64,000 bases of DNA from Paralithodes platypus (GCA_032716605.1 CM064538.1:18951263-19015262); one strand, 5' to 3'. Shown: positions 43,725-54,380, counted from the stretch's first letter. Translations and numbers: made by a program. Notes: generated by a model not told the origin, from the letters alone.

Positions 43725-44262
43725 AATGTATTGTATGCAGTGCATGTCATGTGTTAGTGTATCGTTGGCTGTGGATGGGAGTAAAGTCTGTAATGTATTG
43801 TATGCAGTGCATGTCATGTGTTAGTGTATCGTTGGCTGTGGATGGGAGTATAGTCTGTAATGTATTGTATGCAGTGCATGTCATGTGTTCGTGTATCGTT
43901 GGCTGTGGATGGGAGTATAGTCTGTAATGTATTGTATGCAGTGCATGTCATGCGTTAGTGTATCGTTGGCTGTAGATGGGAGTATAGTCTGTAATGTATT
44001 GTATGCAGTGCATGTCATGTGTTAGTGTATCGTTGGCTGTGGATGTGAGTATAGTCTGTAATGTATTGTATACAGTGCATGTCATGTGTTAGTGTATCGT
44101 TGGCTGTGGATGGGAGTATAGTCTGTAATGTATTGTATGCAGTGCATGTCATGTGTTGGTGTATCGTTGGCTGTGGATGGGAGTATAGTCTGTAATGTAT
44201 TGTATGCAGTGCATGTCATGTGTTAGTGTATCGTTGGCTGTGGATGGGAGTATAGTCTGTAA
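43725..44262. repeat. 67-bp minisatellite, 8 units, at the end of an RT relic
   Basis: The unit has GCAGTGCATGTCATGTGTTA and GATGGGAGTATAGTCTGTAA; period 67 checked at 43737, 43804 and 43871. It is unrelated in sequence to the other 67-bp array. Its right end runs into a minus-strand LINE C-terminus (44263-44530), whose open frame passes into the first unit, so the unit may come from the LINE 3' end. Confidence 0.93.
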
Positions 44263-44530
44263 TCAGTCAATTGGTGACATCTGAAATCGAAGGTTCGGGT
44301 TGATCTGTACGGTACCAGTCTCACCTTGTAACAGACCACCAACCCCCAGAGGGGATTGATTGAGTAGAAGAAAGACTGACAAAACTTATTAATTCTCGGA
44401 TTAGAGACTTGGACAGAATACAGTTGGGATTGTGTTGAAAGTTGGGTACCTCCCACTCACCGTAAGGGGTAGGGTTTGCACTGAGATAGCTCTGAAGAGA
44501 AATATAAAATCGCCACAAGAACCTCAAAAT
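44223..44530 (-). pseudogene. LINE RT C-terminal fragment
   Basis: On the minus strand the C-terminal sequence of family C can be followed with frameshifts: RFYISLQSYLSANPT, SNPRINKFCQSFFYS and TRTFDFRCHQ. Compare NRRVKCYSQSFFYSTVKLWN at 29056-29334. Only about 100 codons remain. Confidence 0.6.
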
Positions 44531-44545
44531 GTATTTGTTATATAT

Positions 44546-44618
44546 TTATTGGTGGTGTAATGGTTTAGATGATTATGTTCTGGGTGTGGTGTCCCGAGTT
44601 CGAATCCCGGGAGGACCA
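44546..44618 (+). tRNA. tRNA-like sequence (proline-type), probably a pseudogene or SINE head
   Basis: An A-box-like TGGTGTAATGG (44553-44563) and a B-box GTTCGAATCC (44598-44607) have tRNA spacing. The T-arm CCGAG-TTCGAAT-CCCGG pairs with one mismatch and the block ends GGACCA. A TCTGGGT loop gives a proline-like TGG anticodon. The acceptor 5' strand and anticodon stem do not pair well, so I do not expect a working tRNA. A tRNA-derived SINE is the main alternative. Confidence 0.45.
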
Positions 44619-44702
44619 TATACTTTCATTATTTCATTCAAGTACATTGGGGTTTGTAATGGAGGATTAATGTTAAGAACGGGGTGTTATCCTTAATTTA
44701 AG

Positions 44703-46917
44703 GGGAGATTTTTAGTTTGCTCTCTAGACCTCCATCAAGATTAAAAAAAAAAAAAATCCAAGACCCCCCTTCAAGATTAATTTGTACATTTTCGATAGAA
44801 AACTGTCCCGGCCGAAGGCCGATTCCTCCTATATAACAGGCTTGTGTTACGTCCTGGGATATATAAACACTGGGCTCTTTCTATTGGACTAGGTATGCGG
44901 CAACAAGCAACAACGGAAAACGCTAGAAGCAACCCTTATCTATAAACCCAGGCAACAAACCACCCTAAACCGTCAAGAGTCCTGCCTGGACAACGAGGTA
45001 TCCTATGACTCGGTTACAGGGTGCACGCACTATAGACTGCTGATAGTCAAGCAGGCTATATAAAATATCACACAATTAAGTTGACGTAAAGCTTCAAGGA
45101 AAAGATAGATAACGGAATTAAATTGCAGAAACAATTTAATAACAAACTAGAAGAAAGTACATTTAACGTTACGTTAATTAATACAAATAATCACCCCTGC
45201 GTGAAAGAAGGTGAAAGCAAACAGTCCTCAAAACATCGTACCGGTAGACAAGATGCGGGGTTCTAAACTGCATGCGGCTACTGTAGGATCTGATGCTTAG
45301 CAAAGAAAGTACGTTACGGATTTAGAGAACTCTCAACTCATAAGCAGGAATAAATACTAGTGATAGGACCTACAGTGTATAATGGCATAGGTATAATTAA
45401 ATAAAGGCAGCAACTCGCAACATAACCACATACAGGTGTGCTTCTCACTCTTAGTCAGGCAAGCCTGCTCGGACAGAGTCTAAGCCACACCCTGACTCAC
45501 AATGCTCACGAAAACGGTAAACTGTGGCACAATAACAAGCATACAGAGATGATAAACCCCTAGCTGTTAATCTGCCAGGCGGCAGAGGTCTAGCCGGAAG
45601 GATATAGGCTTCGGATACCCGGGCTGAGCCACCTGCTCTAGCCTAGGGACGATCCCAAGTCTGTGCGCCAAATTACTCTAATTGAAAGGGTGCTCTCTTG
45701 AGAGACTCAGATCGCAAGTATCTGACTCTCTCCTGGCGACCCTAAAACAAAAGCAAGACGTGCTAGTGCAGTGCTGAGTGGACTAGGCAAGGGCCCTCAC
45801 ACAACACAACACTAGACACACAGGGACACAGACAAGAAAATGCCCCCAGACTCCCACGGGTATCCTAGTAAAGTCGTGCGGGTCCACAGGACTCGCACCA
45901 GCAGACTTTACTTAAAGGATCGCAAAAAGCCCCCCCTCCGGTCTAGCCCCTGCTAACCTGACACAAGAACACACTAGCAAGCATGAAACCACCAAATATG
46001 AGACAACAAAAAAGCTTCCTAGGTCTCATTAACAATTACATCTCTGCATAAGGCCCAAAATCCTATCTAGTTATCTGAGAGCTCGTCGTTAATACAATAA
46101 TAGATATAAGGTCTATCAAGGGGATGGGATAATTAAATTGATTGGTGAAGTAGTGGAAGGAAGGTATACAAAGTAAGAGAGAAAGTTTCTAAGTGGGGTT
46201 GAGAGGGATAGATATCAAGGGGGTCCGAAGGGTACGACAGTGAGGTGAGCTCTGAGTCTTGAATCTGTCTGGACCCCACCCTAGGCATACAAAATACATC
46301 CCAGGCTTGGCAACACTCAACACAGTTGCCGGATCAAAATCGTCTACCCCGTGCGTGAGTCGAAACTAAGCCTAACGTTGCAATCTGATGCATATGGCAA
46401 CGCTTCAGGCTCGTCCCAAGCTAGACTCTCCGCGCGGAGCAACGTCCCCCAGCCGGTCTCTCTCTCCCGCTCGTCTCCTCCCATTCTCACTAGACTTACA
46501 TCTTATATATTATAATGAAACAATCAACTATCGAGAATAAAATATACTAAGATGCGTTGGTTAAGAATAAGGGCAGCTACAAGCTGTGAAACAACATAAG
46601 AATATCCCAGACATTAGTTACGTTGTCGTAGGATATATACTAAGGAAAAGCCTGCCGGCCGGCTGCCGCCAGCCGGTTTCTAAACGGCTGGGCAGCCGAC
46701 GCGCGCGCACGCCCGCACGTGGCTACTATGCAGAAGCGTCACACTTGCTATCGCTCGCCAGGAATAAATCGACGCCTATAAGTGGCACGAAAGGTCTTGA
46801 AATTTACAGAAATTGAGCGAAAGTTCTTAAAATCGTCAAACTAATGGGGCGAACGTCTTAGAATCTCAAACAAATGGGCTAAACATGAGGCAGAGGGCGG
46901 TCCAGAAAAAAACCCTC
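44703..46917. mobile_element. MITE-A copy 4, split by a solo LTR
   Basis: TTAA at 44699-44702 and 46918-46921. The left part (44703-44844) has GACCTCCATCAAGATT and CCGGCCGAAGGCCG. The right part (46744-46917) resumes with GCTATCGCTCGCCAGG, GGCACGAAAGGTCTTG and GGGCTAAACATGAGGCAGA. Without the LTR the MITE is about 312 bp. It is in reverse orientation. Confidence 0.88.
44845..46743 (-). mobile_element. Solo LTR of a Gypsy relative, 1.9 kb, 4-bp target duplication
   Basis: Begins TGTTACGTCCTGG and ends GCGTCACA, flanked by CTTG on both sides (44841-44844, 46744-46747). It shares with the LTRs at 47549 and 55207 the TGTTACG and CGTCACA termini and blocks such as ACAACGAGGTATCCTATGAC and ACACTAGATCCAACCCC-like sequence. 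It is otherwise divergent and about 190 bp longer, so it comes from a sister subfamily. No internal coding sequence is present, consistent with LTR-LTR recombination. Orientation follows the full-length element. Confidence 0.88.
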
Positions 46918-46984
46918 TTAAATAAAAATCTTCCCTTAATTTTTACACAAAACAAAAATATCCACCAAATTCGTCAATATTTTC

Positions 46985-47305
46985 GTGCATCCAGTTTTCT
47001 TTCCATTCGTATTCCCATTTTCTTCCCAATCTTTTTCCATTCGTATTCCCATTTTCTTCCCATTTTCTTCTCATTCTTCGATTTTCTTCTCATTCTTTCT
47101 CATTTTCTTTTCATTCGTATTCCCATTTTCTTCCCATGTTTCCCATTTTCTTTCCATTCGTATTCCCATTGTTCACATTTTCTTCCCATTTTCTTTCCAT
47201 TCGTATTCCCATTTCTTCCCATTCTTCCCATTTTCTTTGTTTTCTGTCCATACGCATTCCCATTTACTTCCCATTGTTCCCGTTTTCTTTCCATTCGTAT
47301 TCCGG
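46985..47305. repeat. Degenerate minisatellite, TTTCCATTCGTATTCCCATT type
   Basis: About ten irregular repeats of TTTCTTTCCATTCGTATTCC with TTCCCATTTTCTTCCCATT spacers, roughly 24-40 bp. Followed by a GA/GGGA block (47389-47447). Confidence 0.85.
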
Positions 47306-47548
47306 GTCCTTGTCGAGCAAACTAAAGTAAACAATAAAATAAAGATTACGGGAACTTAGCATAAACTTAGGGGAACGACGAGTGACGGGTTGAGAGAGAG
47401 AGAGAGGGAGGGAGACAGGGAGAGAGAGAGAGAGGGAGAGAGAGCTACAACAATACCCTAGTCCTGGACTGGGAATTGCGTGATAAAAGTGGAGGTACTT
47501 GTTAGTAGTGGGTTGGTTGCTGCTATATACACACAGATATATACGTAC

Positions 47549-49254
47549 TGTTACGATCCAGGTTCTCAAAGACACAGGGCTCTTCAACATTGGACTAGAT
47601 AATGACAAAACGCAACAACGGTAACACTAGATCCAACCCCTGCCTTAAACACTGGAAAACAAAACACCATTACCGCCCTGAGTCGTGCCTGGACAACGAG
47701 GTATCCTATGACTCGGTAACTGGTGCACACACACTAGGCTGACGCTCAATGAAACAGCCTATTCTCAAACAGTAAAAGATTACTCGATTATGTTACACAA
47801 AGAAAAGATAGTTAACGTGATTAATTAACGTTACGGTAGATACTCAAATAACTGGCACTCCTGTATTAAAGAAAGTGCAATGCTAGTCCTGCAACATCAA
47901 CTGGAAACTTCTGAAATAAGTCTGATGCTGGGAAGATGTTCATAAAGAATCTTGACCAATTATAATGCACAATACGGGTCACAATAAATGCTAGGACATA
48001 TAGTAATAATAGGCAGGCGAATAATAAAGACTGCGCAAAGGTAGTAATGCTCGACAACTAAAGAAATGCTTCGTGACACAACGCAACAGCCTACTAGGGT
48101 TGTGCAACTCAACAACAACCTCGGCTCAAAAGTGCAGTGAATAATAATGCTGCATACATATAATAATGGGGGCTTATCTCTAACCAGTGTCTGCTCAGTT
48201 AATAAAGTCTAGCTGGGGTATCAAGGCAGGGCAACAATGGGCGAGCATGCGGCTCGTAGCCTAACGTTGTCCGAAGGTGGTATAATGAAGATTACGTTAT
48301 ATGACTGGGATGCTCTCTTGATAAATCTAGGTCTCTAGTACCTAGCTCTATCCTGGCGATCCCTCAGAAGTCTACACAAAGAGGCAGCACTATGTTGTGA
48401 GGGATAGGCTATGGCCCTCTCACACCACAGCGCTGTGCTCGCAAAGTAAACCCACCCGAAGACAACTTAGGCTCCCACAGTACCTGTCGATGTCGTGCAG
48501 GGCTTAGCTAACACTGCACACATCGGAGACAACGACACCGTAACCTTACCCCTAGTCTAGCTTTAGATAACCAAGCAGAATCACTCAACACCTTGCCAGG
48601 GAGACATATACCGGTCTACAACCTTCCCGAGAGAGGACACATACGGAAAAGTCCGTCTCTCTAACCTCAATAAAGCATAATACCTCCTTAACCTAATACA
48701 TGGAAATATCTGAGAGCTTCGCGTACAATACGACTGGTCGACGGTGAACGTCTATGCTGAAACCAGAAGGGATGTTGAGTTTAATAAAGATTAGAGAATG
48801 AGAAAGGAGAAGTCGAGAGAGAGAAATAGTATGCAAAGTGGCGAGTATGGGGGACAGAATTGCAAAGGATGTAGGCGATACGCGTGTCAGGCAAGCTCTG
48901 AGCTGGTAAAGAACACGAGGCCGCGATGGGAAGGGACTAGTTGACCGCCCGGCCGCCAACGCCGTCAGCGCCCAAGCGAGCCGCGTCATAGCTCACCCCG
49001 CTGCCAGGTGTACTCCCTCACCCTCTCTCGCTCGCCTCCCACACAAGCAACATTTATATTATAGCGAATATAAAATATAAGGCGCGGTCACAGACCAAAA
49101 CAAAGACCATTTCTAGACTGTCTGTGGCAACACGACACTAATTAAATAAAGCAGATCATTCTAGGACAACTGTAGCCCATCCCCCCATCCTGGCGAGCGC
49201 TAGCGAGCTGCAATGCCCCACGCAACCATTCTGCTAACGCCGGGAGGCGTCACA
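47549..49254 (-). repeat. 3' LTR
   Basis: 1706 bp from TGTTACGATCC to GGCGTCACA on the plus strand. Short reading frames inside are artefacts. Near its right end it carries CTGGCGAGCGCTAGCGAG, close to the hallmark of MITE-A/B. Confidence 0.94.
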
Positions 49255-49263
49255 CCCCCCCCC
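49255..49263 (-). promoter_or_regulatory. Polypurine tract
   Basis: Nine G on the minus strand directly before the 3' LTR, preceded by a TATCTT stretch. This is the expected site for plus-strand DNA priming. Confidence 0.8.
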
Positions 49264-49756
49264 AAGATATGGGACACTCAATCATGAGCCCATATCTGAA
49301 CAGGCAGAATGTCGCTAGAATTTGCCACTCCTAACCACTCTGCCACTCATGGAATGCAAGCTCAGTCTCGTCAAAAGAAATACAACAACATTTATATATA
49401 AAACAAATCTTATCACCCATCCCAAATATAATACATTAATTCATAACATTGTGCTCCCAGAGTGAGCTTTAAGAAGCACAGCCTACTGAGGGAAAATCAT
49501 CTGCACTCAGTACTCAGCTACAATATTATCTTAAAATTAATTATCAAAAAGAAAGAGTTTTTATTTAATTTTTCATATTTTATTTTAATGTTGTTTTTGG
49601 CGGCTACTATAGATGTAGCCTAATTTTCTTCTAATCAAAGCCAACAACTCCTGCCCTGCGACCCTACGCTGATGCTACACACGCGAGCCAACAAGCACCA
49701 GCGCAAAAATACACCGCGAGCCAAGACAGGAGGCAATACCAACATACTGTGGTAGC

Positions 49757-50617
49757 CTACCCCGGATCCTCCACCCGCGACAAACAGTCCGCAATCACAT
49801 TCTCACAACCGGCAATATGGCGAATGTCTAAGTTGTACTCTTGCAAGATGAGCGACCATCTGGTCAGCCTCATATTCCGGTTGTGGAATTGATTGAGGAA
49901 TTTAAGCGGGTGGTGGTCGGTATACACTACCACGACTAGTCCATAGGCAGGAACATAGACCTCAAAGTGTCTGAGCGCTAACACGATTGCCAGCAGTTCC
50001 TTTTCAACAACCGAATAGTTTTTCTGTGCTGAATTAAATTTCTTTGAAAAGAAACTGACTGGATGCTCAAGACCTTCCTCGTCTGTCTGCAAAAGTACGG
50101 CACCAGCCCCTACTCCGCTGGCATCAGTCGCCAACTGAAATGGTCGTTCAAAGTCCGGGGTCCTGAGGATAGGGTGAGTGCATAAAAGGTGTTTAACTAC
50201 TCGAAACGCCTGCTCACACTCAGGTGCCCAGCGGAACTTTTTATCTTTGGCTAGTAGATCTGTCAAAGGAGCTAATACAGTAGAATAACCTCTTATAAAG
50301 TGGCGGTAATACCCAATCATGCCCAAAAATCTCATGGTCTGCCGCTTGGTGGTCGGCCTGGGGAACAAGTCGATAGCCTGTATCTTCTGTTGGGGCGGGC
50401 TCACCTGCCCTAACCCAACCACAAACCCCAGATACTGCACCGTGGCTTGCACAAAGTCACACTTGCCCAGATTAACCACCAAGCCTGCTTTACTAAGTTG
50501 ACTAAATAAGGCTTCTATGTGCTCACAGTGACTTTGGAAATCATTGTCATAAATGATCACGTCATCAAGGTAGACAGTACAGTTTGGGATGTCTGCTACG
50601 ATGTCGTTCATTAACAC
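49757..50617 (-). CDS. pol: Gypsy pol, distal RT and RNase H
   Basis: 286 codons. YLDD (residues 16-19) is the RT active site, followed by LGKCDF and YLGFVV (palm/thumb) and KRQTMRFLGMIGYYRHFI (connection). RNase H follows with the acidic residues in DAS (D165), the E205 of VEKELLA, TDHHPL (D234) and IADCLSR (D277), so its catalytic set looks intact. It ends at a stop at 49757, and no integrase follows, unlike ordinary Gypsy elements. The apparent start is only the point where the frame re-emerges after a TTAA insertion; the coding sequence really continues from 51219-51094. It would be part of one Gag-Pol polyprotein. Confidence 0.92.
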   Translation of the reverse strand: MLMNDIVADIPNCTVYLDDVIIYDNDFQSHCEHIEALFSQLSKAGLVVNLGKCDFVQATVQYLGFVVGLGQVSPPQQKIQAIDLFPRPTTKRQTMRFLGMIGYYRHFIRGYSTVLAPLTDLLAKDKKFRWAPECEQAFRVVKHLLCTHPILRTPDFERPFQLATDASGVGAGAVLLQTDEEGLEHPVSFFSKKFNSAQKNYSVVEKELLAIVLALRHFEVYVPAYGLVVVVYTDHHPLKFLNQFHNRNMRLTRWSLILQEYNLDIRHIAGCENVIADCLSRVEDPG

Positions 50618-51094
50618 CTTACGAGCGGCCTATGCGGTTTATTTATGTGTACCGCCCAGCGGGGTGTTTTTAGCCAAAATAGGGCTGTTTACGTGATCAT
50701 TTTCATGCCTAAATAAGACCCAGAACGTAAAACAAGTATCTATCCCTGAAAGGGCATAAACAGAGCTTTCTAATGACACCATAACGATCCTTGTATGATG
50801 GATAGTTTTCTTGCAATAACCGTGCAACACGAGTGCAAAAAGCAGGTAATTCGGTACTTTCGGTACATAATTGAGTATGTAGCGAGTGAGAGAGGGAGGA
50901 GGGAGCTGAGATTTGTGTCAGTAGGTTCGCCGCGGTGGTCTGGAGCAGTCATACGCTCGCTAGTCTCCTGCCACCACTTGTCTCTCTCTCTCAGCCACAT
51001 TACGTGCTGAAATTGCCACTCGACCTATGTCGAGCGCCGCCACATAGTCCAGCTTTATTTAACTCGACTTAAGTGGTGAGCCGCTTTTTAAGGG
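50616..51094. mobile_element. 479-bp TTAA-flanked element inserted in the RT gene
   Basis: TTAA at 50612-50615 and 51095-51098. Ends CACCTTACGAGCGGCC and, inverted, CCCTTAAAAAGCGGCTC are imperfect terminal repeats. Removing it with one TTAA rejoins the RT frame exactly. It has no transposase frame. TTAA target and CCCTT-type ends fit a non-autonomous piggyBac-superfamily element. It resembles neither MITE-A, B nor P closely. Confidence 0.88.
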
Positions 51095-51098
51095 TTAA

Positions 51099-51218
51099 GC
51101 TCTGGAAAGTGGCCGGTGCATTTTTCAGACCATATGGCATCACGTTGCAACGGTAAGTACTGCCATCCACCACAAACCCGCACACCTCTTTAGCCCGCTC
51201 AGACAGTGGTACTTGACA
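51099..51218 (-). pseudogene. RT segment after an in-frame TAG
   Basis: Directly after the stop that ends the frame at 51219, the same frame continues with CQVPLSERAKEVCGF and NVMPYGLKNAPATF, conserved RT blocks, up to the TTAA insertion. The stop stands where a tyrosine codon is usual, a single-base change, and the next codon reads cysteine where tryptophan is usual. Confidence 0.88.
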
Positions 51219-54200
51219 CTAGCCTTTGACGAGGTCTACCTTGGTCAAGTACCTTGCTTTCCCGATCTTATCCACACTGTCATCCAACCGGGGAAGAGGA
51301 TATGCATTGGTGGGGGTCAACCCGTTCAACCGCCTAAAGTCAATGCAGAACCAAACTTTTCCATCAGGTTTGGGCTGCAGAGTGACAGGAGAAGTCCACC
51401 GTACTGCCCCCTTCTCGATCAAGCCTCTCGCCATCATATACTCCAGCTCATCCATGAGCGCTGGGAGTTTAATGGGTGGCACCCGATAAGCTATCGACTT
51501 GAAGGGGGGGTGCTCTCCTACATCGACGTCATGCACCGCTTGAGTAGTGAGGCCTGGGTGCTCGGCAAATACAGTGGGGTATGAATCAAACAGGCGCTGC
51601 ACTGCCACCTGCTGTTCCTCCGGCAGGTGCGCCAGAGCATCATGCGCACATTGGCTCGAACTCCCCGCCCACTGATCAGCCGAGACATGACAATCCCAGT
51701 TATCATCCACCTGGTCATTGCTGCCCCCCTCTCCTTCTCCACCATGACCGCAGCAGGTCAACACAGGGACAGCTAGTGACTCAGGTGGGTGCCTCACATA
51801 CTCCTTCAACAAATTAATGTGGCATAGTTGGTTACGCTTCTTCCGATCTGGAGTGGCAACGAGGTAATCTAGATCGGAGATCTTTGACACCATCCGATAA
51901 GGCCCAGCATACTTGGCAGCCAGAGCATGACCTGACAAAGGCAACAGGACCAACACCTCTTGACCTACCTGAAACTCCCGGAGTTTCGCCTTAGTATCGT
52001 ACCTGTCCTTCATACGGGCCTGCGAACTCGCGAAATTACGCCCGGCCAGCTCCAGACTTCTAAGCATTCTCTCTCTGCTCTCGAGGACGTATCTCAACAT
52101 AGAACATGGCTTAGCAGTACCCTCCCAAATCTCCTTCACCATGTGGAGAGGGCCCCTCACCTGATGCCCGAAAACAAGCTCATTCGGACTGAAACCGAGA
52201 CTCTCTCCAGGTACTTCTCTTGCCGCGAACAAAACATACGGCAGACCAAGGTCCCAATCCTTTCCGTTCTCTGCGCAATAACATCGAAGCATGCTTTTCA
52301 GCGTGGCGTGCCACCTCTCCAACACCCCTTGACTCTCCGGGTGATACGCAGAAGAGACGACAGTGCTGATGCCATGCTGAATCATAGTTTGTTTGAACAG
52401 ATTAGATGTAAAATTAGAACCTTGGTCCGATTGCACCTCTTGCGGGTAACCATACCGCGAGCAATACAAGAGCAGGTTCCGGACAACAGTTTTCGCTGTG
52501 CCATTTCTCATTGGATATGCATCTGGATAACGAGTGGGCACATCCATGATAGTTAATAGAAATTTATTACCGGCACTAGTAGGGGGTAGGGGTCCGACCA
52601 TATCAATGATAACTTTACTGAAGGGCGGTCCACTGACAGGAATGGGGTGCAACGGGGCTCTCGGAATTGTTTGGTTAGGTTTTCCAACCCTCTGGCATGT
52701 ATGACACCTTGCTATCCAGGTTACCACCTGCCCCTTCAACCCCGGCCACCAAAACAATTTTTCTAAAGCCGCCACCGTTTTTCTCACCCCTAGATGTCCT
52801 GCCAGTGGTATGTCATGCGCCAACCTCAGTAGGCTATCCCTGCACTCCCGTGGCACCACCAACTGGTCCACTACTCCGGACCCCTCTTGCCAACTACGTT
52901 TAGGGTCTTGAAAACGCCTATAGAGGATGCCTTCTAAATACAAAAAATCTCCTGGCTGTGCATCGCCATCCTCGTCGAGCTCTACAGCTCTATTAGCACA
53001 CGTTTGGAGCTCAGGGTCCTCTAGTTGCAACCGACGTATATCTGAGGGTGACAAGCGATCTAACTGCTCCCGGAGCAATGCATGACCTTCCCCGATACTG
53101 GGCTGCTCCCTCTGTCTCACTCGATGTACATAACGTTGCTGTCGTGGAGACTCGTCATGCCCAGCCTCGTCACTCTCGATGACAGGCCCAGGGGCTACTC
53201 CAGAATTAAGTAATGGTGCTAATACTGAATCACCCAGGAGAGCCGCCGAGTCAAAACTCTTAAAACCAACTCCAGCTTTAGCCTCCTCCTGTTGATCGTT
53301 CCTCCGCTGGTCTGAAGACGGAGGACTAGGCTGTGACACTTTAGCTGCCCGAGCTCGAGTGACAACACACGCCATTGGTTGTGTCTGGCACCACTTGACC
53401 CACTCTTGCTCTTCCCTACTCACGTCGGCCGGCCTCTCGGCAACGACTAAGGGTAGAACCTCAGAAGCGGGCATTGCAAAGTCGTTGCCGAGAAGAAGGT
53501 CGACGCCCTCCACTGGCAGTTTCTCCACAATCCCGACATCCAATTCACGTGCCACACCATCCACCTCCAACTCCAATCGCACCAGCGGGTATGACCGAGT
53601 TGTATTAATACCCTGCACCACCACCACCCGAGCCGCGTTTATAGGGTAGCCAGTCAAGATTTTCATCAGAGTCTGGGAAGCACCTGCATCACGCAAGACC
53701 TCTACTCCATGCTTGCGCCCCGCCCACATCACGCAACCCCGCCCTCTATGGCGGGCGTCACGCCCCTTGTTACCTGCCTCACTACGCTGGGCAGACCCGC
53801 ACCCACGAATTAGTGATAGCCGGAGGTCAGCCATCTCCGCTGCCTCCTGTAGAGTTTTTGGTTGCTTTTCTTTAAGGTTTAACGTCAGGTCGCCGCCCGT
53901 GCATTTGAAAAACTGCTCTAAAAGCACCAACTGTTTAATGTCGTCAAACGTAGTAGCTTTCTCCGACCTCAGCCAATTCCCAAAAGCATCGGACAGCTCC
54001 CGGGCATGCTCCAAAAAGGTGCTCTCCCGACCCTTGGTAACATCCCGGAACTTCAACCTGTACGTCTCTGGTTGTAGTTCGTATGCTCTCAGGACAGCCT
54101 CCTTGAGTTCCTCATAGATAATACAAGACTCTATAGGCAACGCATCGTAGGCTTTAAGACCCTTGCCTATTAATCTAGAGGATACAAGTGCTGCCCATTT

Positions 54201-54380
54201 ATTCTCTGGCCACTGGTGTTCCTGGCACTTCTTCTCAAAGCGTGTGAAAAATTCTGTTACACCACTCTCATCAAACACCGGAACCAGTTTCAATAAGTGC
54301 GAGAGAGACTGCTCATGAACACGGTTACCAGCCCCAAGTCGCTGTCCCGTTGTCTCTACTCGCGACTTCTCTACGTCCAT
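51219..54380 (-). CDS. gag-pol: Gypsy Gag-protease-integrase-RT polyprotein
   Basis: 1053 codons. Residues 1-190 are Gag-like (SCAN/retrotransposon-gag type helices, FFTRFEKKCQEHQWPENKWA). A CCHC zinc knuckle is not seen and the segment before the protease is short. Protease: LRDAGASQTL (230-239), with DAG where D-S/T-G is usual, then LLLGNDFA. Integrase: H522/H529/C559/C562 zinc module, catalytic D593, D652 and E688 (35 residues between the last two), and GPY/F module near 826. RT begins only after this, from about 935 (FAEHPG, VRWTSPVT, FCIDFRRLN). All in one frame, so the order is not a rearrangement artefact. The start at 54380 is uncertain because the frame is open further upstream. Confidence 0.93.
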   Translation of the reverse strand: MDVEKSRVETTGQRLGAGNRVHEQSLSHLLKLVPVFDESGVTEFFTRFEKKCQEHQWPENKWAALVSSRLIGKGLKAYDALPIESCIIYEELKEAVLRAYELQPETYRLKFRDVTKGRESTFLEHARELSDAFGNWLRSEKATTFDDIKQLVLLEQFFKCTGGDLTLNLKEKQPKTLQEAAEMADLRLSLIRGCGSAQRSEAGNKGRDARHRGRGCVMWAGRKHGVEVLRDAGASQTLMKILTGYPINAARVVVVQGINTTRSYPLVRLELEVDGVARELDVGIVEKLPVEGVDLLLGNDFAMPASEVLPLVVAERPADVSREEQEWVKWCQTQPMACVVTRARAAKVSQPSPPSSDQRRNDQQEEAKAGVGFKSFDSAALLGDSVLAPLLNSGVAPGPVIESDEAGHDESPRQQRYVHRVRQREQPSIGEGHALLREQLDRLSPSDIRRLQLEDPELQTCANRAVELDEDGDAQPGDFLYLEGILYRRFQDPKRSWQEGSGVVDQLVVPRECRDSLLRLAHDIPLAGHLGVRKTVAALEKLFWWPGLKGQVVTWIARCHTCQRVGKPNQTIPRAPLHPIPVSGPPFSKVIIDMVGPLPPTSAGNKFLLTIMDVPTRYPDAYPMRNGTAKTVVRNLLLYCSRYGYPQEVQSDQGSNFTSNLFKQTMIQHGISTVVSSAYHPESQGVLERWHATLKSMLRCYCAENGKDWDLGLPYVLFAAREVPGESLGFSPNELVFGHQVRGPLHMVKEIWEGTAKPCSMLRYVLESRERMLRSLELAGRNFASSQARMKDRYDTKAKLREFQVGQEVLVLLPLSGHALAAKYAGPYRMVSKISDLDYLVATPDRKKRNQLCHINLLKEYVRHPPESLAVPVLTCCGHGGEGEGGSNDQVDDNWDCHVSADQWAGSSSQCAHDALAHLPEEQQVAVQRLFDSYPTVFAEHPGLTTQAVHDVDVGEHPPFKSIAYRVPPIKLPALMDELEYMMARGLIEKGAVRWTSPVTLQPKPDGKVWFCIDFRRLNGLTPTNAYPLPRLDDSVDKIGKARYLTKVDLVKG

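Noticed and set aside
46925..47330. Serine/phenylalanine frame as a membrane protein
   Set aside because: Built from irregular TTTCCATTCGTATTCCC repeats; all three frames are similarly open.
48693..48989. 98-codon frame in the LTR, repeated at 56350-56646
   Set aside because: It lies inside both LTRs and has no domain; its duplication just reflects LTR identity.
51960..54117. Plus-strand frames opposite Gag-Pol
   Set aside because: Shadows of the minus-strand polyprotein; no domains.
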